Below are positions 45,142-53,671 of a stretch of DNA of 64,000 nucleotides, one piece after another. Position 1 is the first letter of the stretch. The number at the start of each line of letters is the position of its first letter. The position numbers and the translations under genes were made by a program. Source of the DNA: Subtercola lobariae (GTDB lineage Bacteria; Actinomycetota; Actinomycetes; Actinomycetales; Microbacteriaceae); NCBI RefSeq assembly GCF_014640255.1, contig NZ_BMGP01000002.1:558001-622000 (forward strand), in the 5' to 3' direction. The notes beneath the pieces were generated by a model that saw only the letters and a program-made list of their open reading frames with translations, was not told the origin of the DNA and ran no database searches.

Positions 45142-45179
45142 ATTTCACATTGAGTAAAGTCAATAAACAATAGTGAAAT
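45142..45179. promoter_or_regulatory. Candidate operator between the hydroxylase and the amidohydrolase
   Basis: ATTTCAC (45142-45148) and GTGAAAT (45173-45179) form outer arms in an AT-rich divergent region. AATAGTGAAAT is also found, with variation, at the site at 47755. Confidence 0.5.
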
Positions 45180-45195
45180 GCCTCGAAGGAGAAGC

Positions 45196-46158
45196 ATGAA
45201 GAAAATCGCCCTGGAAGAACACTTCGTCACGACCGAACTCGTGGGTTACGGTGCCGGCTCGAGCGCCATCGCCCAACCCGACGCCTGGGCCGAGGCGAGC
45301 CGGCGCCTGCTCGACTTCACCGCCGAACGTCTGCCCGAAATGGATGCCCACGGCCTCGACATGCAGGCGCTCTCCCTCAACGCCCCCGGTATTCAGGCCG
45401 AGACCGAGGCGCCGGTAGCGGTGGCGAAGGCCATCACGGTGAACGACTTTCTCGCCGGGGTCATCGCCGAGCATCCCACCAGGTTTCGCGGATTCGCCGC
45501 GCTGCCTCTGCAAGACGCGAACGCCGCGGCCGATGAACTCGAGCGTGCCGTGACGCAACTCGGTTTCTGCGGCGGACTCGTGAACGCGCACACGAACGGC
45601 ATGTACCTCGACGACCCGAGCCTGCGCGTGGTGTGGGAGCGCGCCGAGGCGCTCGATGTGCCGCTGTACCTGCACCCGGCGAACGGGGTCGATACCGCAC
45701 ACGTGCTCTCTGGGCATCCGGAGCTGCTCGGGCCGATGTGGAGCTGGGGAATCGACACCTCGACCCACGCCCTTCGGCTGGTGTTCGGGGGTGTGTTCGA
45801 CGACTTTCCGAAGGCGAAACTGCTGCTCGGTCACATGGGCGAGGGGCTGCCGTACGTACTGTGGCGGCTCGATTCGCGCTGGGGTTTTCAGAACCGGCAC
45901 GGGGTGGAGTTGGCGCTCGGCAAGCCCTCGGCGTACCTCAAGCGCAACCTCTACGTGACCACGAGCGGGGTCGACTCGGCCTCACCGCTGCAGTGCGCAC
46001 TCGATGAGCTCGGGGCCGATCACGTGCTGTTCGCCACCGACTACCCCTTCGAGACCATCAGCGAGGCGTGCACTTTCATCGACACGGTCGAGCTCGACGA
46101 GGGGCTGCGGGCGAAGGTGGCGCACGAGAACGCGGAGGCGTTGCTGGGCATCCACTAG
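45196..46158 (+). CDS. Amidohydrolase-family decarboxylase (gamma-resorcylate decarboxylase-like)
   Basis: The 320-residue protein has the ACMSD/GRDC layout. Glu7 and His9 in ALEEHF take the place of the usual HxH metal motif, followed by His160 (YLHPAN), His213 (LLGHMGE) and Asp282 (FATDYPFE). Gamma-resorcylate decarboxylase uses the same Glu/His/His/Asp set to convert 2,6-dihydroxybenzoate to resorcinol. AAGGAG lies before the ATG at 45196. Divergent from the MhpA-like hydroxylase, it could supply or remove phenolic carboxylates; the substrate is inferred. Confidence 0.8.
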   Translation: MKKIALEEHFVTTELVGYGAGSSAIAQPDAWAEASRRLLDFTAERLPEMDAHGLDMQALSLNAPGIQAETEAPVAVAKAITVNDFLAGVIAEHPTRFRGFAALPLQDANAAADELERAVTQLGFCGGLVNAHTNGMYLDDPSLRVVWERAEALDVPLYLHPANGVDTAHVLSGHPELLGPMWSWGIDTSTHALRLVFGGVFDDFPKAKLLLGHMGEGLPYVLWRLDSRWGFQNRHGVELALGKPSAYLKRNLYVTTSGVDSASPLQCALDELGADHVLFATDYPFETISEACTFIDTVELDEGLRAKVAHENAEALLGIH

Positions 46159-46180
46159 CCCAGATCTCGAACAAACGGCC

Positions 46181-46212
46181 ATGCCCCCGCACTCCTCGAG
46201 AGGCGGGGGCAT
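46181..46212. terminator. Bidirectional terminator
   Basis: ATGCCCCCGC (46181-46190) and its exact complement at 46203-46212 form a 10-bp stem with a 12-base loop between the convergent decarboxylase and aldehyde dehydrogenase genes. Confidence 0.8.
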
Positions 46213-46225
46213 TCAGCTTCGTGCG

Positions 46226-47686
46226 TCAGTGCACCTCGGGCACGAACGGGTGACTGATCTGCTTGTACTCGAGAAAGTCTTCGAGGCTGGCCACGCCGCC
46301 GAGACGGCCGATGCCGCTCGACTTGAAGCCGCCCTCTTCGAACTCCACCGCGAGGTTCGCCCAGCTGTTAATCGAGATCAGGCCGGCTTCGAGCTCGCGG
46401 GCAACACGCACGGGGCGGTCAACGTCACGGCTCCAAATGCACGCGCTGAGGCCGTATTCCGTGTCGTTCGCCAGGGCGATGGCCTCTTCTTCGGTATCGA
46501 AGACCTGAATCGTCTGCACCGGGCCGAACGTCTCGGCCTGCACGATGGTGCGGTCTGAGTCGCTGACCTTGAGCAGGGTCGGGTGATAGAAGGCGCCGCC
46601 CGCGAGGTGCTCGAGCTGCGACGCTCCACCGCGCACCACGACCTCGGCGCCCTTCGCGATGGCGTCGTCGACCGCAGCATCGACGCGGGCGACGGATGCG
46701 AGGTTGATCATCGGGCCGATCTGGCTGTCGGGGCTCGATGCCGGCCCCGGGCGAACCGCCGAGAGTGCCTCGGCAAGTGCCTCGGTGAGGCGGTCGGCGA
46801 TGCCCCGTTGCGCCAGAATGCGGCTGCCCGTCATACAGAACTGCCCCGCGAAGACCGTCGTCGATGCGACGATGGTGGGCACGACCACCGCGAGGTCGGC
46901 CTCGTCGAAGACCAGATGCGGGGTCTTGCCGCCGAGCTCGAGGCTGACCCTCTTCAGCCCGTCGGCAGCCGCCCGCGCGATGAGGCGACCGGTGTGGGTG
47001 CTGCCGGTGAAGCTGATCACCGGCACGGCGGGCGATTCGACGAGATGCTGAGCGCCAGCACTGCCCGACTCGATGAAGAAGTTCACAGCGCCCGTGGGCA
47101 CGTCTTCGACCGAATCGAAGATCTCGGCCAGCAGGGCGGAGGTCTGAGCGGCCTGAGCAGGCATCTTGACCGCAGCCGTGCATCCGGCAGCAAGCGCCGG
47201 GGCCAGCGCGCGAATGCAGAGGTAGGCGGGCGAGTTCCAGGGCACGATGATGCCGGCCACGCCCACGGCCTGGCGAATCGACATCGACTGCACACCCGGC
47301 TGGGTGTCGGCGACCTTGCCCTGGTTCAGCAGAGCGAGGCCGGCGGCGAACCGCAACGCCCGCGGAATGAAGTGCACCTCGAACCCCGCCTCGCCCTGCA
47401 GCTTGCCGTTTTCAGAGCAGAGCGTGGCGATCAGGTCGCTCGTGCGAGCCTCGAATGCGTCGGCGAGGTGGCTGAGAGCGATAGAGCGGCTCATGGCGTC
47501 TTTGCGCCAGCCGGTCTCTCGAAACGCTCGGGATGCGGCCGCGATGGCGAGTTCGGCCGTGTCAGCGCCGCCGTCGGAGTACGTGCCGATGGCTGAGCCT
47601 GTGGCGGGGTCGAAACTGCTCTGTTCAGAGCCAGAGTCGATGAACTCGCCGTTGATGTAGTGCTGGGCATGCAATTGGTCGGTCAT
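46226..47686 (-). CDS. Aldehyde dehydrogenase (NAD(P)-dependent)
   Basis: The 486-residue enzyme has the catalytic Cys284 in GQFCMTGSR and Glu250 in SLELGGKTP, with IIVPWNSPAYLCIRALAPALAAGC and SFTGSTHTG for the cofactor domain, and NSWANLAVEFEEGGFKSSGIGR near the end. It oxidises an aldehyde, likely from a ring-cleavage or side-chain route in this region. A palindrome at 47755 lies 70 bp upstream. Confidence 0.92.
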   Translation of the reverse strand: MTDQLHAQHYINGEFIDSGSEQSSFDPATGSAIGTYSDGGADTAELAIAAASRAFRETGWRKDAMSRSIALSHLADAFEARTSDLIATLCSENGKLQGEAGFEVHFIPRALRFAAGLALLNQGKVADTQPGVQSMSIRQAVGVAGIIVPWNSPAYLCIRALAPALAAGCTAAVKMPAQAAQTSALLAEIFDSVEDVPTGAVNFFIESGSAGAQHLVESPAVPVISFTGSTHTGRLIARAAADGLKRVSLELGGKTPHLVFDEADLAVVVPTIVASTTVFAGQFCMTGSRILAQRGIADRLTEALAEALSAVRPGPASSPDSQIGPMINLASVARVDAAVDDAIAKGAEVVVRGGASQLEHLAGGAFYHPTLLKVSDSDRTIVQAETFGPVQTIQVFDTEEEAIALANDTEYGLSACIWSRDVDRPVRVARELEAGLISINSWANLAVEFEEGGFKSSGIGRLGGVASLEDFLEYKQISHPFVPEVH

Positions 47687-47754
47687 TCGGGTCGTGCTCC
47701 ATCTGTCTCGTCGTTGAGCCGCTCATCCTCGCGGAATTCACCTTTGCGGGCGCT

Positions 47755-47771
47755 ATTTACTAATAGTGAAT
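47755..47771. promoter_or_regulatory. Candidate operator shared by the ALDH and SnoaL-like genes
   Basis: ATTTACTAATAGTGAAT is an almost perfect 17-bp palindrome (15 of 17 positions symmetric) between two divergent genes. Its right half matches AATAGTGAA at the decarboxylase promoter (about 45170). Confidence 0.55.
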
Positions 47772-47868
47772 TGCTTGCACGCGAGTGTCAAGCAACTGCG
47801 GTCGAGTTCAGCTGACTGGCCGGCGCGATATGAAAGAGTGGAATCGGAATCAAGCCGTGAGGATCACC

Positions 47869-48189
47869 ATGTCGACCACCGACGTCATCGAACTGACCCA
47901 ACTCGTTCAACACGAACGCCAGGCCCGCGACCGCGGCTGGTGGCAGGTCATGCGAGACAGCTACGCAGCAGACTCCGCTGTGCGGCTGAGCTGGTTTCGG
48001 GGCGGTGGCCAGCAGTTCGTCGACGAATCAGCCGACGGCGCACTCGACGGTTTTCGAGAGCCCTACCGAATGCTCGCCTATGTGCTCGGCAGCCGCGGCT
48101 ACACGATCGGCGACGATCTCTATGGCGACGACCGCACCGACGACGTGAGCGCGCTCTATGCGGCGGCATTCGAGTGGCTGGGAGCCTGA
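47869..48189 (+). CDS. SnoaL-like protein with internal deletion
   Basis: The 106-residue product begins like a SnoaL_4-type protein (TQLVQHERQARDRGWWQVMRDSYAADSAVRLSWFRG) and ends like the C-terminus of the same family (REPYRMLAYVLGSRGYTIGDDLYGDDRTDDVSALYAAAFEWL). The roughly 60-80-residue core of the NTF2-like barrel between them is missing. The frame is kept. It is probably a non-functional or reduced remnant. ATG 47869 starts the conserved part, and the next gene follows 1 bp after the stop. Confidence 0.65.
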   Translation: MSTTDVIELTQLVQHERQARDRGWWQVMRDSYAADSAVRLSWFRGGGQQFVDESADGALDGFREPYRMLAYVLGSRGYTIGDDLYGDDRTDDVSALYAAAFEWLGA

Positions 48190-48190
48190 C

Positions 48191-48883
48191 GTGCGCCTCG
48201 AAAAATCTGGATCTGTGTTCGTTCTGCACCTCGACGAGACCGAGAATCGTTTCAACCCCGACTGGGTCGCGCAGTACATCGCCCTCATCGACGAGGTCGA
48301 GGCAGCCACCGGCCCGAAGGCGCTGGTCACCGCCGGCACCGGAAAGTTCTTCTCCAACGGTCTCGACCTCGAGTGGATCATTGCCCACCAGAGCGAAGCG
48401 CCCGCCTTGCTCGACGCCGTGCACGAGATGTTCGCGCGCGTGCTCTCCGCCGCCCTGCCGACGCTTGCGGCGATTCAGGGGCACGCCTACGCGGCCGGCG
48501 CCATGCTCGCGACGGCCCACGACTACCGGGTGATGCGCGAAGACCGCGGGTTCTTCTGCTTTCCCGAGGTCGACATTCGCATTCCGTTCACCCGCGGCAT
48601 GACCGCGCTCGTCAGCTCGAAAGTCTCGCCGCAGACCGCCACGAACGCCATGGTGTTCGGGCAGCGTTTCGGTGCTCCGGATGCCCTGCGAGCCGGTCTC
48701 GTCGACGAGACCGTTGCGGCCTACGAGGTTCTGCCGGCAGCCATCGCTCAGGCCGAACGCCTCGCCGGCAAAGACTCCGCCACCGTCGGAGCCATCAAGC
48801 GCGGCCTCTACGCCGAGACCCTCGCCGCTCTGCGCGGCGCCGACGGCAACACTCTCACCGAATCGACTTTCGTTACGGGCTGA
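48191..48883 (+). CDS. Enoyl-CoA hydratase/isomerase family protein (crotonase)
   Basis: The 230-residue crotonase-fold protein has GTGKFFSNGLDLEWI (oxyanion loop 1) and IQGHAYAAGAMLATAHDYRVMREDRGFFCFPEVDI (loop 2). The second catalytic Glu of true hydratases is in a plausible place (PEVD), but the short length and the AGAM loop suggest an isomerase. The GTG at 48191 has GGAG upstream and sits in an operon with the SnoaL-like gene. Confidence 0.83.
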   Translation: MRLEKSGSVFVLHLDETENRFNPDWVAQYIALIDEVEAATGPKALVTAGTGKFFSNGLDLEWIIAHQSEAPALLDAVHEMFARVLSAALPTLAAIQGHAYAAGAMLATAHDYRVMREDRGFFCFPEVDIRIPFTRGMTALVSSKVSPQTATNAMVFGQRFGAPDALRAGLVDETVAAYEVLPAAIAQAERLAGKDSATVGAIKRGLYAETLAALRGADGNTLTESTFVTG

Positions 48884-48964
48884 CCGCGCGCTGCACCAGG
48901 CGTAACGACCGAAGTGCCGTAAGCTGCTCAGACGAACGACCGATCTGCGAGAGAATGAGCACTA

Positions 48965-49921
48965 ATGACTAGTGAACTTGTCTCGTTGAGCCCCATGCAG
49001 AGTCTCGGTATTCCGATCGCCCTCGTCGGCGCCATTTTTCTGGCCCTCGGAGCCGAGCTGCAGCACCGCGGCGTCAACAAGGTCGATGCAGCAACATCGG
49101 GCAATGCCAAGTCGGGGCTCAGCATTCGTCAGCTCATCGCTCTGTTGCGCCGCCCCTCGTGGGTCATCGGCTCGCTCATGCTGACGCTCGCCATCATCTT
49201 TCAGCTGGTGAGTCTCTACTTGGCGCCGCTGACCGTGGTTCAGCCGCTCGGCGCCATTGCGCTGGTGATCACCGCGATCGTGAACGCGCGGGTGACGAAG
49301 ACCAAGCTCACGGCCCCGACGATTCGGGCGATCGCGTTCTGCGTCGGCGGCATCGGGTTGTTCGTGACCGCTGCCGCACTAACGACCTCGACCCTGCCGA
49401 TCAGTGACAAACAGCTCGTGATCGTGCTGATCATTCTCGCGGTGGTGCTGCTCATCGTCACCACCGTTTTCATCAGGTTTCGCACCCGCGCAACGGCCAT
49501 CTTCTACATCATCGGCGCGGGCGTTCTCTTCGGCTTCGTCGCCACCCTCGCAAAGGTCGTCATCGAGCGCGTGCAGACCCTCTTCATCGGCGGCTTTCAC
49601 ATCGCTCAGGGCGACTGGCTGACGCTGCTGTGCTTCGGCGGACTCATCACCGCGGGGCTCGCCGGCACCTACTTCGTGCAGACGGCGTACTCGTCGGGCC
49701 CGCCCGACCTCGTGGTCGCCGGGCTCACCGTGATCGACCCGATGGTGGGCGTCACCATCGGCATCGTGGTGCTCGGCGAAGCCGCGAGCGCACCCTGGTG
49801 GGCGACCATCGTGTTCGTGGTGGCCGGCGGCCTCGCCGTGTACGGGGTCTTTCAGCTGTCGAGGCGCACGACGCCGCCAGCGGCCGACGCTGTCGGCGAC
49901 GCAACCCCCTCGCCTGCCTAG
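48965..49921 (+). CDS. DMT-superfamily transporter (EamA/NIPA-like)
   Basis: The 318-residue protein has nine to ten membrane helices in two similar halves: PIALVGAIFLALGAELQHRG, then QLVSLYLAPLTVVQPLGAIALVITAIVNA, and later TYFVQTAYSSGPPDLVVAGLTVIDPMVGVTIGIVVLGE. The latter is the DMT hallmark seen in NIPA-type Mg transporters and EamA exporters. The substrate is unknown. Its end overlaps the convergent MaoC gene by 4 bp. Confidence 0.82.
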   Translation: MTSELVSLSPMQSLGIPIALVGAIFLALGAELQHRGVNKVDAATSGNAKSGLSIRQLIALLRRPSWVIGSLMLTLAIIFQLVSLYLAPLTVVQPLGAIALVITAIVNARVTKTKLTAPTIRAIAFCVGGIGLFVTAAALTTSTLPISDKQLVIVLIILAVVLLIVTTVFIRFRTRATAIFYIIGAGVLFGFVATLAKVVIERVQTLFIGGFHIAQGDWLTLLCFGGLITAGLAGTYFVQTAYSSGPPDLVVAGLTVIDPMVGVTIGIVVLGEAASAPWWATIVFVVAGGLAVYGVFQLSRRTTPPAADAVGDATPSPA

Positions 49922-50376
49922 CCCGGGTACAGCACGATGAACTCGGCCACCAGTGCCGGCTTCGTCTGGCCTTCGATCTCCACCGCGAGCTGAAGCCCCA
50001 CCCGAACTCCCGAGCCGGTACGAGTCGCACTCGCCACCGAACCCGACGCGCGCACCCGCGAGCCCGACCGAACCGGCTGCAAGAACCGCACGTGCTCAAG
50101 ACCGTAGTTGATTCCCATGGCCACGTTCTCGACGCGGTACAGACCGCCGATCATGGCGGTCAGAAGCGAGAGCGTCAGAAATCCGTGAGCGATGGTGCCG
50201 CCGAACGGACCGGCGGCCGCGCGCTCGGCGTCCACGTGAATCCACTGCGGGTCGTTGGTGGCGTGGGCGAATTCGTCGATGCGGGCCTGGTCGACGAGCA
50301 TCCACTCGCCAGGGCCGAGCTCGGTACCGGATGCCCTAAGCAGCGCCTCTGCGTCAGCGAACGTCTGCACGGTCAT
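49918..50376 (-). CDS. MaoC-like (R)-specific enoyl-CoA hydratase
   Basis: The 152-residue hot-dog fold protein has the hydratase motif FAHATNDPQWIHVDAERAAAGPFGGTIAHGFLTLSL, with the Asp and His of the R-hydratase dyad. It probably hydrates enoyl-CoA to (R)-3-hydroxyacyl-CoA. The start overlaps the stop of the SDR gene (ATGA), so both are coupled. Confidence 0.88.
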   Translation of the reverse strand: MTVQTFADAEALLRASGTELGPGEWMLVDQARIDEFAHATNDPQWIHVDAERAAAGPFGGTIAHGFLTLSLLTAMIGGLYRVENVAMGINYGLEHVRFLQPVRSGSRVRASGSVASATRTGSGVRVGLQLAVEIEGQTKPALVAEFIVLYPG

Positions 50377-51137
50377 GCCTTCGGCCCACCCGCGACATAG
50401 AGCACCTGGCCCGAAACGAAGCTCGCCGCCTCTGAGCAGAAGAACGAGGCGGCTGCGGCGATGTCGGCCGGCTGCCCCACGCGGCGTACTGCGATTTCGT
50501 TCTTGGCTCCCTCGAGAAACTGTTCAAACGTGATGCCCATACGCTCGGCGGTCGCCCGCAGCATGTCGGTCGCGATGAACCCCGGCGCAATGGCGTTGGC
50601 CGTCACGCCGAACGGGCCGAGCTCGATGGCGAGCGTCTTCGTGAAGCCCTGCAGCCCGGCCTTCGCTGCCGCATAATTCGCCTGCCCGCGGTTGCCGAGG
50701 GCCGAGGTGCTCGAGAGGTTCACGATGCGGCCCCATTTGGCGGCGACCTGGTGCTTCTGAACTTCGCGGGTCATCAAGAAGGCTCCGCGCAGGTGCACGG
50801 CCATCACCGCGTCCCAATCGCCCTCGGTCATCTTGAAGAGCAGGTTGTCGCGGAGGATGCCGGCGTTGTTGACCAGTACGGTGGGGGCGCCGAGGTCATC
50901 GGCGACCTGAGCGACCGCGCGCGTCACGTCGTCGGCGTTCGAGACGTCGGCGCCGACGCCGAGCGCACGGCCACCCGCATCGACGATGGCAGCGACGGTG
51001 CCGGCGGTGTCTTCTTCACGCAGGTCGATCACGGCGACGGCATAGCCATCGACAGCGAGCTGCGTCGAAACGGCGGCGCCGATGCCGCGGGCGCCGCCGG
51101 TGACGATGGCGACGCGCTGGGTGGGTGAGTCGGTCAT
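50373..51137 (-). CDS. SDR-family 3-hydroxyacyl dehydrogenase/reductase (FabG-like)
   Basis: The 254-residue SDR has AIVTGGARGIGAAVSTQLA (cofactor loop), NNAGILRD and the catalytic Tyr-Lys in NYAAAKAGLQGF. It fits oxidation of the 3-hydroxyacyl product of the MaoC enzyme, its coupled neighbour. AGGAGTACCC precedes the ATG. Confidence 0.88.
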   Translation of the reverse strand: MTDSPTQRVAIVTGGARGIGAAVSTQLAVDGYAVAVIDLREEDTAGTVAAIVDAGGRALGVGADVSNADDVTRAVAQVADDLGAPTVLVNNAGILRDNLLFKMTEGDWDAVMAVHLRGAFLMTREVQKHQVAAKWGRIVNLSSTSALGNRGQANYAAAKAGLQGFTKTLAIELGPFGVTANAIAPGFIATDMLRATAERMGITFEQFLEGAKNEIAVRRVGQPADIAAAASFFCSEAASFVSGQVLYVAGGPKA

Positions 51138-51147
51138 GGGTACTCCT

Positions 51148-52275
51148 TTATGGGTGGGTGGTCGGCGGTTCGTCGAACACGATCAACTGGCGTAGCGCCC
51201 GGCCTTCGGCCAGAGCATCCATCGCCTCGTTGATGTCGTCGAGCATGATGTGGTCGGAGATCAGCCGCTCGACCGGCAGGCGCCCTTCGCGCCAGAGCTG
51301 GGCGAAGAGCGGAATGTCGCGGCTCGGAACGGCCGACCCGAGGTAGCTGCCGATAATGGTACGGGCTTCTGCGGTCAGCACGAGCGGCGAGATGCTCGAG
51401 CGTGCGTCAGGTGACGGCAGGCCGACCGTGACGGTTCGGCCGCCCGGGGCCGTCGCCTGCACGGCCGTCTCGAACGCTCGCGCGTTGCCTGCCGCCTCGA
51501 TGACCACGGGCGCTTTCACCCCTGCAGCGAGCAGTTCGGCGGGTGTGTACGTTTCGTCGACCCCGCTCTCACGGGCGCTGGCGAGCTTCGCCTCGACGCC
51601 GTCGACGCCGATGACGTGATGCCCGCGCGCCCGGGCGACCAGTGCGGCCGCCATGCCCACTCCGCCGAGGCCGACGACCATGACGGTGTCGCCGGGCTCG
51701 GGTTTGGCCGAGTTGATCACCGCTCCCCCGCCGGTCAGCACCGCGCAGCCGAGCAGCGCGGCCACATCGGCCGGAACGTCAGGGTCGACCCGAACCACCG
51801 ACGCGCGGTTGACCACGGCGTGCGTCGCGAACGCCGAGACACCGAGGTGATGTGCCACCGGATGCCCGTCACGCTGCAGCCGCGCCTGGGCACCGAGCAG
51901 CGTGCCCGCGTTATTGGCCGCGCTGCCAGGCTCGCAGGGCAGCCGCCCGTTCGTGGCGCAGCCGTCGCAGTCGCCACAGCGCGGCAAGAACGTCATCACG
52001 ACCCGGTCGCCCACCGCAAGCTCGCCGCCCGCGTCACCCAGCTGCACCACGATGCCCGCGGCCTCGTGCCCGAGCAGCATGGGCGTCGGCCGCACCCGGT
52101 TGCCGTCGACTACCGACAGGTCGGAGTGGCAGACCCCCGCCACCTCGATGCGCACGAGAATCTCGCCCGGCCCCGGCGGCTCGAGTTCGAGCGTCGACAC
52201 GCTGAGCGGGCGCGACACCGCGAACGGCGGCTCGGCACCCACGTATTCGAGTACCGCTCCCCTGATCTGCATCAT
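51148..52275 (-). CDS. Zinc-dependent alcohol dehydrogenase (MDR family)
   Basis: The 375-residue enzyme has the catalytic zinc ligands in GVCHSDLSVVDG and GHEAAG, a four-Cys structural zinc loop (CGDCDGCATNGRLPCEPG) and the cofactor motif GLGGVGMAAALVARA. It is a class III-like or propanol-preferring dehydrogenase. It lies 10 bp upstream of the SDR gene and probably oxidises an alcohol entering the acyl-CoA route. Confidence 0.92.
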   Translation of the reverse strand: MMQIRGAVLEYVGAEPPFAVSRPLSVSTLELEPPGPGEILVRIEVAGVCHSDLSVVDGNRVRPTPMLLGHEAAGIVVQLGDAGGELAVGDRVVMTFLPRCGDCDGCATNGRLPCEPGSAANNAGTLLGAQARLQRDGHPVAHHLGVSAFATHAVVNRASVVRVDPDVPADVAALLGCAVLTGGGAVINSAKPEPGDTVMVVGLGGVGMAAALVARARGHHVIGVDGVEAKLASARESGVDETYTPAELLAAGVKAPVVIEAAGNARAFETAVQATAPGGRTVTVGLPSPDARSSISPLVLTAEARTIIGSYLGSAVPSRDIPLFAQLWREGRLPVERLISDHIMLDDINEAMDALAEGRALRQLIVFDEPPTTHP

Positions 52276-52387
52276 TGCACCTCTTTCGCCTCGTTGCGTC
52301 TCACGTGCCGATCACGCGCGTCTTGTGGGCCCTCTGTGCGACCACGCTCAGCGATAACCGCACATACGGCCCACGAGATGAGCACTG

Positions 52388-53563
52388 CTATACGAACGCC
52401 GCGTGGCCGGTGATGGAGCGACCCACGATGAGCGTGTTCATCTGGTACGTGCCCTCGAAGGAGTAGATCGCCTCGGCATCGGCGAATGGCTTCGCCACCC
52501 CGTAGTCGAGCACGATGCCGTTGCCGCCCACCACCTCGCGCGCCCAGGCCACGGTCTCCCGCGCCTTCGCACTCACGAACGCCTTGGCGAGCGCCGAGTG
52601 CTGATCGTCTTGGCGCCCTTGGTCGAGCAGCTGCGACACGCGAACGCAGAGCGCGATGCTCGCCGTGATGTTAGCCAGGCAGCCGGCCAGCTTGTCTTGC
52701 ACAAGCTGGTGTGCCGCAATGGGCTTGCCGAACTGTATGCGATTTTTGGCATATTCAACCGCAGCTTCATATGCCGCAATCGAGTTGCCCACCGCATGCC
52801 AGGCCACGCCGGCCCGAGTCAGCTTCAGAATCACCGCCAGATCGCGAAACGAGTTGATCTTCTGCAATCTGTTGCTCTCGTCTACTTCGACGTTGACGAG
52901 CGTGATGTCGGCGTTCTGCACGATGCGCAAGCTCTGCTTGTTCTCGATCTTGGTGGCCGTGAACCCTGGCGAGTCGGTCGGCACAATGAAGCCCTTGACC
53001 TGGCCGTCGCCCGCATCCCGAGCCCAGATGATGACGATGTCGGCGAACGTCGCGTTGCCGATCCAGCGCTTCGCCCCGTTCAGCACCCAGGTGTCGCCGG
53101 TTCGCGTAGCCACCGTCTGAAGCCCGCGTGCCGTATCGCTGCCCGAGAGCGGTTCGGTCAGCCCGAAGGCGCCGATGACCTCGGCCGTTGCCAGCCGCGG
53201 CAGCCAGTATTTGCGCTGCTCCTCTGAACCGCCCACTCCGAGTGACCCCATGGCCAGGCCGCTCTGCACACCGATGAATGTGGTCAGCGAGCCATCGACA
53301 CGCGCGAACTCGAGGTTCAGCCAGCCGCGGTACACCGCACTGCTCTCGAACTGGCGCGACTCTTCCCACTCGGGCCCGAGCACCCCGAGCCCGGCGATGC
53401 CGGGAATGAGTTGATACGGAAATTCGGCCCGAGCCCAGTAGTCATTGGCAATCGGCCGCACTTCGCTTTCGAAATAGCTCCGGATGCTCGCGATCGACTC
53501 GTTCTCACGATCCGTCAGCTCGTCTTGAAAGTAATAGAAGTCGCTCGTCAGGTTCTCGGTCAC
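52388..53563 (-). CDS. Acyl-CoA dehydrogenase (glutaryl-CoA dehydrogenase-like, second copy)
   Basis: The 391-residue flavoenzyme has GAFGLTEPLSGSDTARGLQTVATRT and GAKRWIGNATFADIVIIWARD, and a C-terminal YSFEGTYQMNTLIVGRSITGHAAFV with Glu in FEGT as the likely base. It is the paralogue of 29178-30395. GTG start. It heads the minus-strand group acyl-CoA dehydrogenase, ADH, SDR, MaoC, which together cover much of a beta-oxidation cycle, and is divergent from a TetR gene. Confidence 0.9.
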   Translation of the reverse strand: MTENLTSDFYYFQDELTDRENESIASIRSYFESEVRPIANDYWARAEFPYQLIPGIAGLGVLGPEWEESRQFESSAVYRGWLNLEFARVDGSLTTFIGVQSGLAMGSLGVGGSEEQRKYWLPRLATAEVIGAFGLTEPLSGSDTARGLQTVATRTGDTWVLNGAKRWIGNATFADIVIIWARDAGDGQVKGFIVPTDSPGFTATKIENKQSLRIVQNADITLVNVEVDESNRLQKINSFRDLAVILKLTRAGVAWHAVGNSIAAYEAAVEYAKNRIQFGKPIAAHQLVQDKLAGCLANITASIALCVRVSQLLDQGRQDDQHSALAKAFVSAKARETVAWAREVVGGNGIVLDYGVAKPFADAEAIYSFEGTYQMNTLIVGRSITGHAAFV

Positions 53564-53671
53564 GTGACCATCTCCATTGCTTGGTCTGCGGGCCGGTTCG
53601 GCCGTCGTATTCCACTATGCATCATTTTTCAAAACGTTGCACGAGTTTTTTTGCACCGCTAGAGTTCGATC

